A stretch of DNA of 55,081 bases from Sutterella sp. (GCA_019418605.1 DYBN01000043.1:1-55081), one strand, 5' to 3'; counted from the stretch's first letter, positions 34,124 to 43,974 are shown. The notes: generated by a model from the sequence alone, not told the origin. Made by a program: numbers and translations.

Positions 34124-35029
34124 TCAGGCCGCGGCGCTCTTTTCCTCTTTTGCGCCCGTGCTCTTGGCCTTGGCGGATTTTGCTTTGGAAGCCTTGGCTG
34201 GCTTTTGTGTTGCTTCGGGCGCGCTCGTTTTGGCCGCGCCGGCTTTGCGGGCGCCTTTGCGGACCGGGGTCGGAGACTTGACTGATTTGCCGGGCTTTTC
34301 AGTTTTTTCAGGCTTTTCGGGTTTTGCGGGCTTGACGGGCTCCATGCGGCTTGCGCGAAATTCAATGTCAAGGCCCGCCTCTGCGGCAATGGCGTTGAGC
34401 TCCTCGACGCTCTTGTCTGCGACAAGGCGCAGCGGCACGAGAGGATCGTCGGTTTCCTCCAGATTGAAGTCAAAAGCGTCCTGATCGTCCGGTGCAAGGT
34501 CAAGGATCAAGGTGACGGCCTGTCCCTGCGGGGTGTCGACCGTGCTGTCCCAGGCATGGAAGTTTTCCGTGACGTCGTGCAGCAGGAAAAAGCGCAGTTC
34601 CTCGACCAGATCTCCGTAGTCTGCGCGAGAGAGCGTGCGCACCCAGTTCGTGAGCGATTTCGTGGCGATGTCGCTTAAAAGAACAGTGACGGCCAGCAGA
34701 TCCTGATAGCTCTCTTCAAGGGCGGGATCGACGGCGGCCGAGGCTTTCTCAGAGACGCCCTGCGCCGTTTTCGTGTCGTTGCAGATGCGGGCAAGCAGGT
34801 CGTCGGAGAGTTTCTCAAAATGCGTGAGATAGGCGTCTCGAATCACCCGCACGGCGTCGCGCAGGTCGCTGCTGCGGTGCATGGCGGCGACGAGCTTGAC
34901 AGGATCGCGCTTCCAACCCTTCTTCAAGATGGGCTTCAAGGCCTGCTTGAAGGTGCGTTTTTGAAAGTCCAGGACTTCCACCTGGCCGGCTTCGTTGACG
35001 AAAAAGCGCGTCACGCGGTTCTTTGACAC
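34124..35029 (-). CDS. Uncharacterised protein with a Lys/Pro/Ala-rich tail
   Basis: I do not recognise this family. The 301-residue product has a predicted alpha/beta-to-helical body of about 230 residues (VTRFFVNEAGQVEVLDF near the start, many helices, no signal peptide or membrane segment). The last 70 residues are low complexity, with repeated KPEKPEK and AKSAKAK patterns that would suit binding nucleic acid or another polyanion. The GTG at 35029 has an AAGGGG site at good spacing; a TTG start at 35077 is possible. A promoter-like TTGTCT-17-TTAAAT lies upstream. Confidence 0.7.
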   Translation of the reverse strand: MSKNRVTRFFVNEAGQVEVLDFQKRTFKQALKPILKKGWKRDPVKLVAAMHRSSDLRDAVRVIRDAYLTHFEKLSDDLLARICNDTKTAQGVSEKASAAVDPALEESYQDLLAVTVLLSDIATKSLTNWVRTLSRADYGDLVEELRFFLLHDVTENFHAWDSTVDTPQGQAVTLILDLAPDDQDAFDFNLEETDDPLVPLRLVADKSVEELNAIAAEAGLDIEFRASRMEPVKPAKPEKPEKTEKPGKSVKSPTPVRKGARKAGAAKTSAPEATQKPAKASKAKSAKAKSTGAKEEKSAAA

Positions 35030-35083
35030 GGCTTGCCCCTTAAAAAAGAAAAACTGCGGTAAGGCAGACAATTGCAAACTTCA

Positions 35084-35112
35084 ATTTAAGCGCATCTTGG
35101 CACAAAAGACAA
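35084..35112 (-). promoter_or_regulatory. Candidate promoter of the uncharacterised gene
   Basis: On the minus strand TTGTCT (35112-35107), a 17-nt spacer and TTAAAT (35089-35084). Each box matches the consensus at four of six positions. It predicts a leader of about 48 nt to GTG 35029. Confidence 0.35.
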
Positions 35113-35258
35113 AATGCGGAGCGCTCGGACAAGCCGGAAATCTTTGCGGCTCTCCGACAACGGGCGCGACGGGGGCAAAGCCCTTGTTTGTGCGGGGCTC
35201 TTTGAGAGGGGCCGTGCGCAACGCGCGCCGATACGATAGAATCGCACATCCACACGGG

Positions 35259-35335
<77 letters not shown>

Positions 35336-35706
35336 TGCGAAGCCGTGAAAAACGGAGATTCCCTCGTTTCCCGTGCCCCGGACCGCGGGTTTTCCTGCCT
35401 GCGCCCTTTTGCCGAGCAGTTTGGACGCAACGCACGAGTCCGTGCGAAATCCTCGTTGACTTCATAAAAAGCCGAATGTCTTCACGAGCGGCGGGCATAG
35501 GCGATTCCCTCCTTGCGGCGCTGACGCAAGCTTTGCCTGCGCTATTTCCCCGGCCTCATTTGAATCGAGTCGGGTCCGCGGCCCGCGGATGCGACGTGCG
35601 GCGGACTTCTTCACTTTTCCCGACCATGCCGGCTCTTTGCAAAGCAACGTGCGCAAGCCGCATTCAGTAAAATCAAGCACCGGATCATTAACGACGACGA
35701 CAAGAG
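35336..35706. other. Gap between the tRNA and the helicase gene
   Basis: A weak terminator-like hairpin is at 35370-35389 (CCCGTG with CGCGGG) followed by TTTT. A -10-like TAAAAT lies at 35668-35673, without a -35 at normal distance. No gene is seen. Confidence 0.45.
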
Positions 35707-37161
<1,455 letters not shown>

Positions 37162-37285
37162 CACCAGCCCGAGGGCGGGTTTTGCCCGGCGCTGCTTTCT
37201 TCGCATTCAAAGAAAAGCTTTTCACAAGCCTTAAGGCGCGCTTTTTTGCTGCCTTGTCACTTTCGTCTGAGGGCGAGTTAGGTGC

Positions 37286-37320
37286 AAAAAACCTCCGCCC
37301 TTGCAAGTCAAGAGCGGAGG
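37286..37320 (-). terminator. Rho-independent terminator of the phasin-like gene
   Basis: On the minus strand CCTCCGC and GCGGAGG (plus 37292-37298 and 37314-37320) form a stem and run into T6 (37291-37286). It lies 60 nt after the stop codon. Confidence 0.85.
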
Positions 37321-37381
37321 CTCATCAAGCGCTTCGAGACAAGGTCGGAAGCGCGAACCTTTTGCGCGGCTTCGAGGCGCT

Positions 37382-38233
37382 TTAGGAGGCCTTTTTAGCC
37401 GCAGTGCGCCTTGCGGTGGTTTTGGCCGCAGGCTTTGCCGCTGCCTTGGCGGCGGGCTTTGCCGCAGTCTTTGCGGTGCTCTTGGGGGCTGCGCTCTTTG
37501 CTGCCGCAGGCTTGGCGGCGCTCTTGGCCGTGCTTCTTGCGGCTGCCTTTGCGGGAGCCTTTTGGGCCGCTTTCTCAACGCTTTCTTGCTCGGGCTTTTG
37601 AGCCGCCGACCTGGCCTTGGGGGCGGCCTTGGCCGTCGCCGTCTTTGCCGAGCTCTTGGCGGAGGCAGGCTTGGCGGCTGCGGCAGTCTTGGGCTTGTCT
37701 TCGGGCTTTTCCGCGGCCTTTACCGCTGCCTTTTCCGCTGCTTTTTCAACGCTCTTGCCCGCAGCCTTGGCCGATGCTGCGGAAGCCTTCTGCGAGGCCT
37801 TGGGCGCCGCGCGCTTGGCGGCGGGCTCGCTCACAGGCTTCTCTTCGGGCTTTTGAGCCTTGACGGTTTTTCTGGTGCTCGCGGCCTTTGACGGCTTTGC
37901 TGCGGCCGGCTCATCGGCAGTCTTTGCCGGGGCGCTCTTGGCCGCGGCGCGAGTTGCACTTTTTGCGGCGGGCTTTGCAGCGGCTCTTGCGGTGCTTTTG
38001 CCGGCGGCCGGTTTCGCAGCGGGCTTTGCTGCTGCGGCTTCAAGCATTTTCACTGCCTCGGAGCACTGCTCGAGCATGTTCAGGCTTGCCTCGAGCATTT
38101 CCTTAAAGACGCTCTGCTTGAAGGTGAGTTCGCCCTTTTCAAACGCACTGTGGATCTCGTGGGTAATGGTCTGAAGTCGATCTTGTGCCTGTCTGAACGT
38201 GTTCAGGGGCGTGTTGGTAGTTTCAGCAGTCAT
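37382..38233 (-). CDS. Phasin-like protein with histone-H1-like Ala/Lys/Pro tail
   Basis: The 283-residue product has two parts. Residues 1-66 are a helical region with phasin-like features (FRQAQDRLQTITHEIHSAFEKG). Residues 67-283 are almost only Ala, Lys, Pro and Ser, with many AAKPAAK units, like AlgP and the C-terminus of Pseudomonas PhaF. PhaF-type proteins coat polyhydroxyalkanoate granules and bind DNA with the tail, but the phasin part here is short and no PHA synthesis gene is in the window. The repeats make the gene prone to length change. A promoter and dyad lie upstream. Confidence 0.75.
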   Translation of the reverse strand: MTAETTNTPLNTFRQAQDRLQTITHEIHSAFEKGELTFKQSVFKEMLEASLNMLEQCSEAVKMLEAAAAKPAAKPAAGKSTARAAAKPAAKSATRAAAKSAPAKTADEPAAAKPSKAASTRKTVKAQKPEEKPVSEPAAKRAAPKASQKASAASAKAAGKSVEKAAEKAAVKAAEKPEDKPKTAAAAKPASAKSSAKTATAKAAPKARSAAQKPEQESVEKAAQKAPAKAAARSTAKSAAKPAAAKSAAPKSTAKTAAKPAAKAAAKPAAKTTARRTAAKKAS

Positions 38234-38286
38234 CGGACGAACTCCTCATGTGCGAAAGAAACGATACGGACACCAAACGGCCGGGA

Positions 38287-38309
38287 TTGAAATTCTCAAG
38301 AGAATTCAA
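38287..38309. promoter_or_regulatory. Operator-like dyad at the phasin-like gene promoter
   Basis: TTGAAATTCTC-AA-GAGAATTCAA is a near-perfect dyad (one unpaired A) just downstream of the -10, over the expected start point. The 2-nt centre argues against an RNA hairpin and for a protein site. Confidence 0.5.
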
Positions 38310-38312
38310 AAG

Positions 38313-38341
38313 GTTATACATCCTTGACGACTGATTGGCAT
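38313..38341 (-). promoter_or_regulatory. Candidate sigma70 promoter of the phasin-like gene
   Basis: On the minus strand ATGCCA (38341-38336), a 17-nt spacer and TATAAC (38318-38313). Four and five of six positions match. A GAGGAG site then precedes the ATG at 38233. Confidence 0.5.
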
Positions 38342-38405
38342 GTGTGTTCAACTAACCGAAATCAATCATATCGGATATGCTCACAAATAAAAAGCTTTGG
38401 ACTTG

Positions 38406-38436
38406 TTGGCAAAACCCAAAATTTTTTTGCTAGAAT
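38406..38436 (+). promoter_or_regulatory. Extended -10 promoter of tRNA-Ser/tRNA-Arg
   Basis: TTGGCA (38406-38411), a 19-nt spacer and TAGAAT (38431-38436) preceded by TGC, which makes an extended -10. The GCGCAAC after the -10 matches that of the tRNA-Pro promoter. Confidence 0.6.
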
Positions 38437-38460
38437 GCGCAACCTCACTCAGGGCGACTT

Positions 38461-38551
38461 GGAAGGGTGGCAGAGTGGTCGAATGCGCCGGACTCGAAAT
38501 CCGGTATACGGTTATACCGTATCGAGGGTTCGAATCCCTCCCCTTCCGCCA
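38461..38551 (+). tRNA. tRNA-Ser, anticodon CGA
   Basis: This is a 91-nt class II tRNA. Acceptor GGAAGGG pairs with CCCTTCC. The anticodon stem CCGGA/TCCGG holds CTCGAAA, giving CGA for UCG. A long variable arm (TACGGTTATACCGTA) and an encoded CCA are present. Confidence 0.95.
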
Positions 38552-38586
38552 GGCGTTCTAGAGAGTGAAGCAAAATCAGCATGTGT

Positions 38587-38663
38587 GCGCCAGTAGCTCA
38601 GTTGGATAGAGTACCTGGCTACGAACCAGGGGGTCGTGGGTTCGAATCCTGCCTGGCGCACCA
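38587..38663 (+). tRNA. tRNA-Arg, anticodon ACG
   Basis: This is a 77-nt cloverleaf with acceptor GCGCCAG/CTGGCGC, anticodon loop CTACGAA (ACG; A34 is normally edited to inosine by TadA to read CGU/CGC/CGA) and an encoded CCA. It lies 35 nt after tRNA-Ser and shares its promoter. Confidence 0.95.
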
Positions 38664-38683
38664 TCAAGATGCTTGCAGCAAGG

Positions 38684-38710
38684 CCCAGGCAGAGATGCTC
38701 TGGGTTTTTT
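38684..38710 (+). terminator. Terminator of the tRNA-Ser/tRNA-Arg unit
   Basis: CCCAG (38684-38688) pairs with CTGGG (38700-38704), followed by T6. The short stem is compensated by the clean T run. Confidence 0.7.
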
Positions 38711-39124
38711 GTTGCCTGCGCTGTGTTGCGCCGCTGCGCTCAAGGCGAACTTTCCCGCCATGGAACTTGTCCGCGGGACGCATGGGGGAAAAGACCTCTT
38801 TTGCCTGCCCTTTCGGGGCGGGGGAACGCGGGCGCTTTTTTTGCGGCCGGCGTTTTTGCTGTAAGATCGACAACCGGGCTCAGATGCTCTTGAAAGCGCC
38901 TGCCTCCAACACACGGCATCAGAAGAAATCGGGCGGCGCGCCCCTTTCATGCCGCCGGCAGACAGCCTGCTTGCGGGCAAGCGGCGCTTTGCGCAGCAAT
39001 TTTTGCATTTGCGGTTTTCTCAAGCTTTTTACGAAACACGGCCTGCATGAGGGCTCCCTGAAACCGAAGGGGCTTTGTGCACGCGGCCTGTTTTTCTTGA
39101 GCGCTTCTCAGATTTTCTCTTACC
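38711..39124. other. Gap before scpB
   Basis: No gene is supported in these 414 bases. A GCTTG/CAAGC hairpin lies at 38969-38982. A weak promoter-like TTGCGG-15-TAAGAT occurs at 38841-38867. scpA, the usual partner of scpB, is not here. Confidence 0.45.
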
Positions 39125-39865
39125 GTGTCAGATACGCTCCAACCCGACGGCATGATCGAGGCCGCGCTGCTTGCCAGTCCGCAGCCGATGAAGCTTGAGG
39201 CGATCGTGCGCCTTTTTGACGGGGCGATGAAAAAGCCGCAGGTGCTTGAATTGTTGGGCAGGCTGCAGCAGGCTTGGGCCGGGCGCGGACTCAGGCTTGT
39301 CGAGACGGCCGAGGGATGGCGCTTTCAGTGTGTGGAGGAAGTGGCGCAGGCGCTTATCCGCATCAACGGTCAGAAACCTCCGAAGTATTCGAGAGCCGTG
39401 CTTGAGACGCTTGCCATCATTGCCTACAGGCAGCCCGCCACGCGCGGCGACATTGAAGAAATCCGCGGCGTGGCGGTCAATGCAAACGTGATGCGCCAGC
39501 TCGAGGAGCGAGGCTGGATTGAGGTGGTGGGGCATCGCGAGACGCCCGGGCGGCCGAGCCTTTTTGCCACCACAAAGCAGTTTTTGGCCGACCTTGGCCT
39601 GAAGTCGCTCTCGGAACTGCCGCCGCTTGCGGGCGCCGAGCCCCAGGTGCAGGAGTTTGAACTCGACCTGCCTGATCCTCGCGAGAGGAATGAAAACGAA
39701 GAGCCTCCCGGCAAGGACCGTGAGCAGGTCCCCGGCAAAGAGCCCAAAGAGCCTTTGGAGCAACAAAAGCCCGATGCGCCGGCCGATGCAGCCCAAAGCG
39801 GCGGGCTCAACGGAGAGGTCCTGCCCGAGGGCGGCGACTTCACCAGGAAAGAGACAGCAAGCTGA
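39125..39865 (+). CDS. scpB: Segregation and condensation protein ScpB
   Basis: The 246-residue protein has two winged-helix domains (about 8-90 and 95-165), with the signature ETLAIIAYRQPATRGDIEEIRG. A Pro/Glu/Asp-rich tail of about 60 residues follows. ScpB dimers join ScpA and SMC in chromosome condensation. The start is GTG at 39125. In Betaproteobacteria scpB commonly precedes rluB, as here; scpA must be elsewhere. Confidence 0.93.
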   Translation: MSDTLQPDGMIEAALLASPQPMKLEAIVRLFDGAMKKPQVLELLGRLQQAWAGRGLRLVETAEGWRFQCVEEVAQALIRINGQKPPKYSRAVLETLAIIAYRQPATRGDIEEIRGVAVNANVMRQLEERGWIEVVGHRETPGRPSLFATTKQFLADLGLKSLSELPPLAGAEPQVQEFELDLPDPRERNENEEPPGKDREQVPGKEPKEPLEQQKPDAPADAAQSGGLNGEVLPEGGDFTRKETAS

Positions 39866-40003
39866 TAAAGCCTCCGGCTGCGGCAGTTGCCGGTGCACGA
39901 GCAAACACAGCAAGGCACGCCGGCTTCAAACCCGCGCCTTAAAGCTCAGAACACGAATCGATGCGGCCCGCTTCGAGGGCCCCAAGACTGATCAGGATTC
40001 AAA

Positions 40004-41542
40004 ATGATCGAAAACGACGACAAGAGTGATCAACAGGCAGCGCCCGAATCGGACGAAGGCGCTGCATCCGCGCGCTTGCGCACGCGCTATCCCATGCGCC
40101 GGCGCGTGCGCGCCAAGCAAGGCTCGGCCGAAGCCGGTGAGGCTCTCTCCGAATCCAAGCCCGGGCAGGAAGCCCCGGCCGACGCGCCTGCCGCCGAGGC
40201 CGTGCGGCCTGCGGCAAAAAAGGCAAAGTGTCCCGCCCGAAAGAGCGCTGCCGGCGCGGCGCGCCGCTCTCCTGCCGCTGGCGAGAACTCTGAAAGCGAT
40301 GCGGCCCCGCAGCAGTCCTCCGAGGGTGAAGCTGGTGCCGAGACTGCCGCAAAACCCAAAAAAGAGCGCCGCGCAAAGAGTTTTCGCAAGGCTTTCGGCA
40401 AGGGGCGCCAGAAGGGGGCCGCTGCTACAGGCTCTTTTGAGGACGACTTCGTTCCCGATCAGGGCGAGGTGGAAAGCTCGGTGTTTGCGCCGCAGCTTTT
40501 TGACGCCAAGGTGCTGGCCCGCGGGCGCGCAGCCAAGAAAAAGGAACTCGCAAGCCAGAGCGAAAAGCTGCACAAGGTGCTTGCCGACCTCGGGCTTGGC
40601 AGCCGCCGCGACATGGAGCAGCTCATCGTCGAGGGGCGCATTTCGGTCAACGCCGAACCCGCGCACCTGGGGCAGCGCATCATGCCCGGCGACATCATCC
40701 GGCTCAACGGCCGCATCATCAAGCGCATGCCCGCCTCGGCCAAGCCCAAGACGCCCCGCGTGCTCGTCTATCACAAGCCTGCCGGCGAGATCGTCAGCAT
40801 GAAGGACCCGCAGGGGCGCCCGACGGTGTTCTCGCGCCTGCCAAAGATTACCGGGGCCCGATGGATTGCCGTGGGCCGGCTTGACTTCAACACGGAAGGG
40901 CTGCTGCTTTTCACAACGAGCGGCGAGCTTGCCAATCGTCTGATGCATCCGCGCTACCAAATTGAGCGCGAATACGCCGTGCGCGCCGCCGGCACCATGA
41001 CCGACGAGGCGCGCAAGGCCCTTCTTGAAGGCGTGATGCTCGAAGACGGCCCGGCCGCATTCTCGATGCTGCAGGAAAAGGGCGGAGACAACCTCAACAA
41101 GTGGTATTTGGTGCGCATCAACGAGGGACGCAACAGGGAGGTGCGCCGCATGTTTGCCGCGGTGGGCCTTACCGTGAGCCGCCTTATCCGCGTGCGCTAC
41201 GGCGCCGTTCACCTGCCGGCTGATCTTGCGCGCGGCCAAAAGCGCGAGCTGCAGCCCGAGTGGGTGCAGGCCTGGCTTGCCGAACTCAATGCCAAGGACG
41301 AAACGCTGATGCCCGCCAAAAAGAAGGCAAAGGCGGCAGCCGCCAAAAAGTCCGCCAAGGCCCAGCGCGGCGCGGCCAGCTGGCAGCCCGATCCGATGAC
41401 AAGCACCGTCAACTACATTGCCAGCGGCAAGATCGGCGCCATTGCGCGCAGCTACGCCCGCACGCTCAACGACCCCTACGCTGTTGAACCGATGCGCCAG
41501 AGCGCCGGAAACCGCAAGTCAAAGGGCTACGGGCGGCGCTGA
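40004..41542 (+). CDS. rluB: 23S rRNA pseudouridine(2605) synthase RluB
   Basis: The 512-residue protein belongs to the RluB/RsuA family. An N-terminal Ala/Lys/Glu-rich region of about 185 residues is not part of the conserved fold. It is followed by an S4 RNA-binding domain (KLHKVLADLGLGSRRDMEQL) and the catalytic domain, with the nucleophile Asp in GRLDFNTEGLL. RluB modifies U2605 of 23S rRNA. The C-terminus is Lys/Ala-rich. A good AGGATT site precedes ATG 40004. Confidence 0.92.
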   Translation: MIENDDKSDQQAAPESDEGAASARLRTRYPMRRRVRAKQGSAEAGEALSESKPGQEAPADAPAAEAVRPAAKKAKCPARKSAAGAARRSPAAGENSESDAAPQQSSEGEAGAETAAKPKKERRAKSFRKAFGKGRQKGAAATGSFEDDFVPDQGEVESSVFAPQLFDAKVLARGRAAKKKELASQSEKLHKVLADLGLGSRRDMEQLIVEGRISVNAEPAHLGQRIMPGDIIRLNGRIIKRMPASAKPKTPRVLVYHKPAGEIVSMKDPQGRPTVFSRLPKITGARWIAVGRLDFNTEGLLLFTTSGELANRLMHPRYQIEREYAVRAAGTMTDEARKALLEGVMLEDGPAAFSMLQEKGGDNLNKWYLVRINEGRNREVRRMFAAVGLTVSRLIRVRYGAVHLPADLARGQKRELQPEWVQAWLAELNAKDETLMPAKKKAKAAAAKKSAKAQRGAASWQPDPMTSTVNYIASGKIGAIARSYARTLNDPYAVEPMRQSAGNRKSKGYGRR

Positions 41543-41634
41543 CCTGAAAGTCCCCAGCAACGACGGTGCCGGCGCCTTGGGGCGCGGCACTGTTGTCAAA
41601 CGGGGAGAATTTGGCGTAAAAATCAAAATTTCTG

Positions 41635-41663
41635 TTGAAATTCAATGCATAGCCCCGTATAAT
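41635..41663 (+). promoter_or_regulatory. Consensus sigma70 promoter of the rimP-nusA-infB operon
   Basis: TTGAAA (41635-41640), exactly 17 nt, then a perfect TATAAT (41658-41663). It is the best plus-strand promoter in the window and predicts a leader of about 200 nt before rimP. Confidence 0.78.
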
Positions 41664-41762
41664 CGCGGCCATCGACTCGGGTCTGCGTTTGCCCGGGCTT
41701 TCCGGCCTTGCTGGGTCCGGGACGCCGCGGGCGGGATGGCACGGATGCGGTCGCCTCACTAA

Positions 41763-41815
41763 ACCATGGAGAGCCCTCCGGTTTCGGGCGGTTTCCTTGG
41801 TGCCTTGTCAAAGGC
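41763..41815 (+). promoter_or_regulatory. Two leader hairpins upstream of the rimP attenuator
   Basis: The first pairs ACCATGGA (41763-41770) with TCCTTGGT (41794-41801), with an inner GCCC/GGGC. The second pairs GCCTT (41802-41806) with AAGGC (41811-41815). They stand end to end just before the terminator hairpin and could pause RNA polymerase or compete with it. Confidence 0.5.
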
Positions 41816-41821
41816 GTAGGG

Positions 41822-41848
41822 ATGGGCAGTTTCGCCCATTTTTTTTTG
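41822..41848 (+). terminator. Intrinsic terminator (attenuator) immediately upstream of rimP
   Basis: ATGGGC (41822-41827) pairs with GCCCAT (41834-41839) around AGTTTC and is followed by an uninterrupted T run. It lies 22 nt before the rimP start and inside the operon leader, so transcripts must read through it. Confidence 0.75.
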
Positions 41849-41869
41849 TTTAATTCCCTCTTCGATTGA

Positions 41870-42442
41870 ATGGCTTCAAGCACTACTGAAATTGCAGCGC
41901 TCGTTGAGAGCACCGTCGAGGGGCTGGGCTACGAATTTGTTGAATTCGAGCGGCTGCCCCGAGGCATGATGCGCGTGACGATCGACCGGCCCGAGGGCGG
42001 GCTGACGGTTGACGACTGCGAAATCGTCAGCGATCAGATCACGCATCTTTTTACGGTCGAAAACATTGACTACGAGCGGCTTGAAGTGGCAAGCCCCGGG
42101 GTGGATCGCCCGTTAAAGCGCGTGCGCGACTGGCGTCGTCACGTGGGGGCGCCGGCGCACGTCGAGCTCTACGAGCCGATGCACGCCGAGGGATTTCCCG
42201 CCGCAGGCCGCCGCAAGCTCGACGGCCGCATTCTCGGCGTGGAAGGCGAAGAGGGAGCCGAGGTGATCGTCTTTTCTTTTGAGGAAGTCGAAGCGGCGCG
42301 CACGCCGAGCGAGGCGGCGCGCCTTCGGAATCAAAAGGTCAAGAAGCCGCAGGCCGAACCCATTGTTGTCTCGTTTGCGTTCCACGATGTGGACCGGGCC
42401 AACCTGATTGCTCAATTGGACTTTAAAGGAAAACAGAAATGA
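41870..42442 (+). CDS. rimP: Ribosome maturation factor RimP
   Basis: The 190-residue protein is needed for late assembly of the 30S subunit. The core has the N-terminal domain with GLGYEFVEFE and the GLTVDDCEIVS and SPGVDRPLKR motifs. A longer C-terminal part with an Ala/Glu-rich insert (about 120-155) precedes the last beta segment. The ATG follows the attenuator terminator. It overlaps nusA by 4 nt (ATGA), so translation is coupled. Confidence 0.95.
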   Translation: MASSTTEIAALVESTVEGLGYEFVEFERLPRGMMRVTIDRPEGGLTVDDCEIVSDQITHLFTVENIDYERLEVASPGVDRPLKRVRDWRRHVGAPAHVELYEPMHAEGFPAAGRRKLDGRILGVEGEEGAEVIVFSFEEVEAARTPSEAARLRNQKVKKPQAEPIVVSFAFHDVDRANLIAQLDFKGKQK

Positions 42443-43929
42443 GCCGCGAAATGCTCGAAATGGTCGATGTCCTCGCCAACGAAAAGAGTGTAGAGAAGTC
42501 AGCCGTCTTTCTTGTGCTTGAAACGGCTCTGGCAAGCGCCGTCAAAAAGGCGCAGTTTCCCGGTGAAGACGCCGACGTCGTCGTGCATGTCGATCAGAAC
42601 ACCGGCGACTGGCAGGCCATGCGCCGCTGGCTGGTGGTAAGCGACGATCAGGGGCTGCAGCAGCCCGACCGCGAGGAGATGTACTCCGACGTTGCCGACG
42701 ACTATCCCGGCATTGCCGTGGGCGACTACATCGAAAGGCCCATCGAAAACGTCAACACGTCGGGGCGGCGCTTTGCGCAGGACGCCAAGCAGGTGATCCT
42801 GCAGCGGCTGCGCGACGCCGAACGCGAACAGATTCTCAAGGAATTTCTTGCGCGCGACGAAAAGATCGTCTCGGGTCAGGTCAAGCGCGTCGACAAGGAC
42901 GGCGCCATTATTGAAGTGGGGCGCCTTGAAGCCAAGCTTCCGCGCTCGGAGATGATTCCGCGCGAAAATCTGCGCAGCGCCGACCGCGTCCGCGCCTACG
43001 TGTTGCGTGTGGACGAATCGGCCAAGGGGCGTCAGGTAATTTTGTCGCGCGCCTGCCCCGAGTTCCTCAAGAAGCTTTTTGAACTTGAGGTGCCCGAGAT
43101 CGAGGAGGGCGTGGTGGAAATCAAGTCCGCCGCGCGCGACCCCGGCTCGCGCGCCAAGATTGCCGTCATGAGCCGCGACAAGCGCGTTGAGCCCGTGGGC
43201 ACCTGCATCGGCATCCGCGGTTCGCGCGTGACGGCCGTGACCAATGAACTCGCCGGAGAGCGCATCGACGTGGTGCGCTGGGATGAAAATCCGGTGCAGT
43301 ACATCGTCGAAGCGCTCAAGCCCGCCAAGGTGAGCAAGGTCTTTGCCGATGAAGAGGCGCACTCGATGGACGTGACGGTCGACGAAGAGAATCTTCCGAT
43401 TGCCATCGGACGCGCCGGTCAGAACGTGCGCCTTGCCACGGAACTCACCGGCTGGAAGATCAACATCATGACGGCCGAGGAGGCCGATCAGAAGCAGCAG
43501 CAGGAAGTGCGCGAGGCCTGCGACGAGTTCATGCGCGAACTCGGCCTCGACGAAGGGTTTGCCCGAGCGTTGATCGACGCGGGCATCTACACCCTTGAGG
43601 AGCTTGCCTACGTGCCCGAGCAGGAAATCATCGATCTGGGCGTCTTTGACGAACAGACCGTCGCGGACCTGCGCGACCGCGCCCGCCGCGCGCTTCTGAG
43701 CCAGGCTCTCAAGCGCGAGGAGAACCTGCGTCAGGCCGATCCGAGCCTGCTTGAACTTGAAGGCATGGATTCGGATCTGGCCAGCAAACTTGTCAGCGAA
43801 GGCATCAAGAGCGCCGATGAATTGGGCGATCTGGACGCCGAGGAACTGATGCAAAAGAGCGGCATCGATGAAGAGCGCGCCAAGGCGCTCATCATGGCAG
43901 CCCGCGCCCGCTGGAGCGACCAGCAATAA
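42439..43929 (+). CDS. nusA: Transcription termination/antitermination factor NusA
   Basis: The 496-residue protein has the canonical layout: an N-terminal RNA-polymerase-binding domain (about 1-130), an S1 domain (about 135-200), two KH domains (CIGIRGSRVTAV and IAIGRAGQNVRLA), and two acidic C-terminal helical repeats as in E. coli NusA. NusA modulates pausing, termination and antitermination. The start overlaps rimP. In E. coli NusA represses its own operon through leader terminators; the attenuator upstream suggests something similar here. Confidence 0.97.
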   Translation: MSREMLEMVDVLANEKSVEKSAVFLVLETALASAVKKAQFPGEDADVVVHVDQNTGDWQAMRRWLVVSDDQGLQQPDREEMYSDVADDYPGIAVGDYIERPIENVNTSGRRFAQDAKQVILQRLRDAEREQILKEFLARDEKIVSGQVKRVDKDGAIIEVGRLEAKLPRSEMIPRENLRSADRVRAYVLRVDESAKGRQVILSRACPEFLKKLFELEVPEIEEGVVEIKSAARDPGSRAKIAVMSRDKRVEPVGTCIGIRGSRVTAVTNELAGERIDVVRWDENPVQYIVEALKPAKVSKVFADEEAHSMDVTVDEENLPIAIGRAGQNVRLATELTGWKINIMTAEEADQKQQQEVREACDEFMRELGLDEGFARALIDAGIYTLEELAYVPEQEIIDLGVFDEQTVADLRDRARRALLSQALKREENLRQADPSLLELEGMDSDLASKLVSEGIKSADELGDLDAEELMQKSGIDEERAKALIMAARARWSDQQ

Positions 43930-43974
43930 GCTCGAAGTCCTTCAATGGCTTTTCGTTGCTACAAACAGAATTAA

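Noticed and set aside
37301..37891. Gly/Leu/Arg-rich plus-strand frames opposite the phasin-like gene
   Set aside because: They are out-of-frame readings of the Ala/Lys/Pro repeat DNA and have no start signals.
41664..41869. Initiator tRNA (metY) or a riboswitch in the rimP leader
   Set aside because: E. coli has metY before rimP, so I looked for an initiator cloverleaf and found no acceptor, anticodon or T arm. The hairpins do not match a riboswitch class I know.
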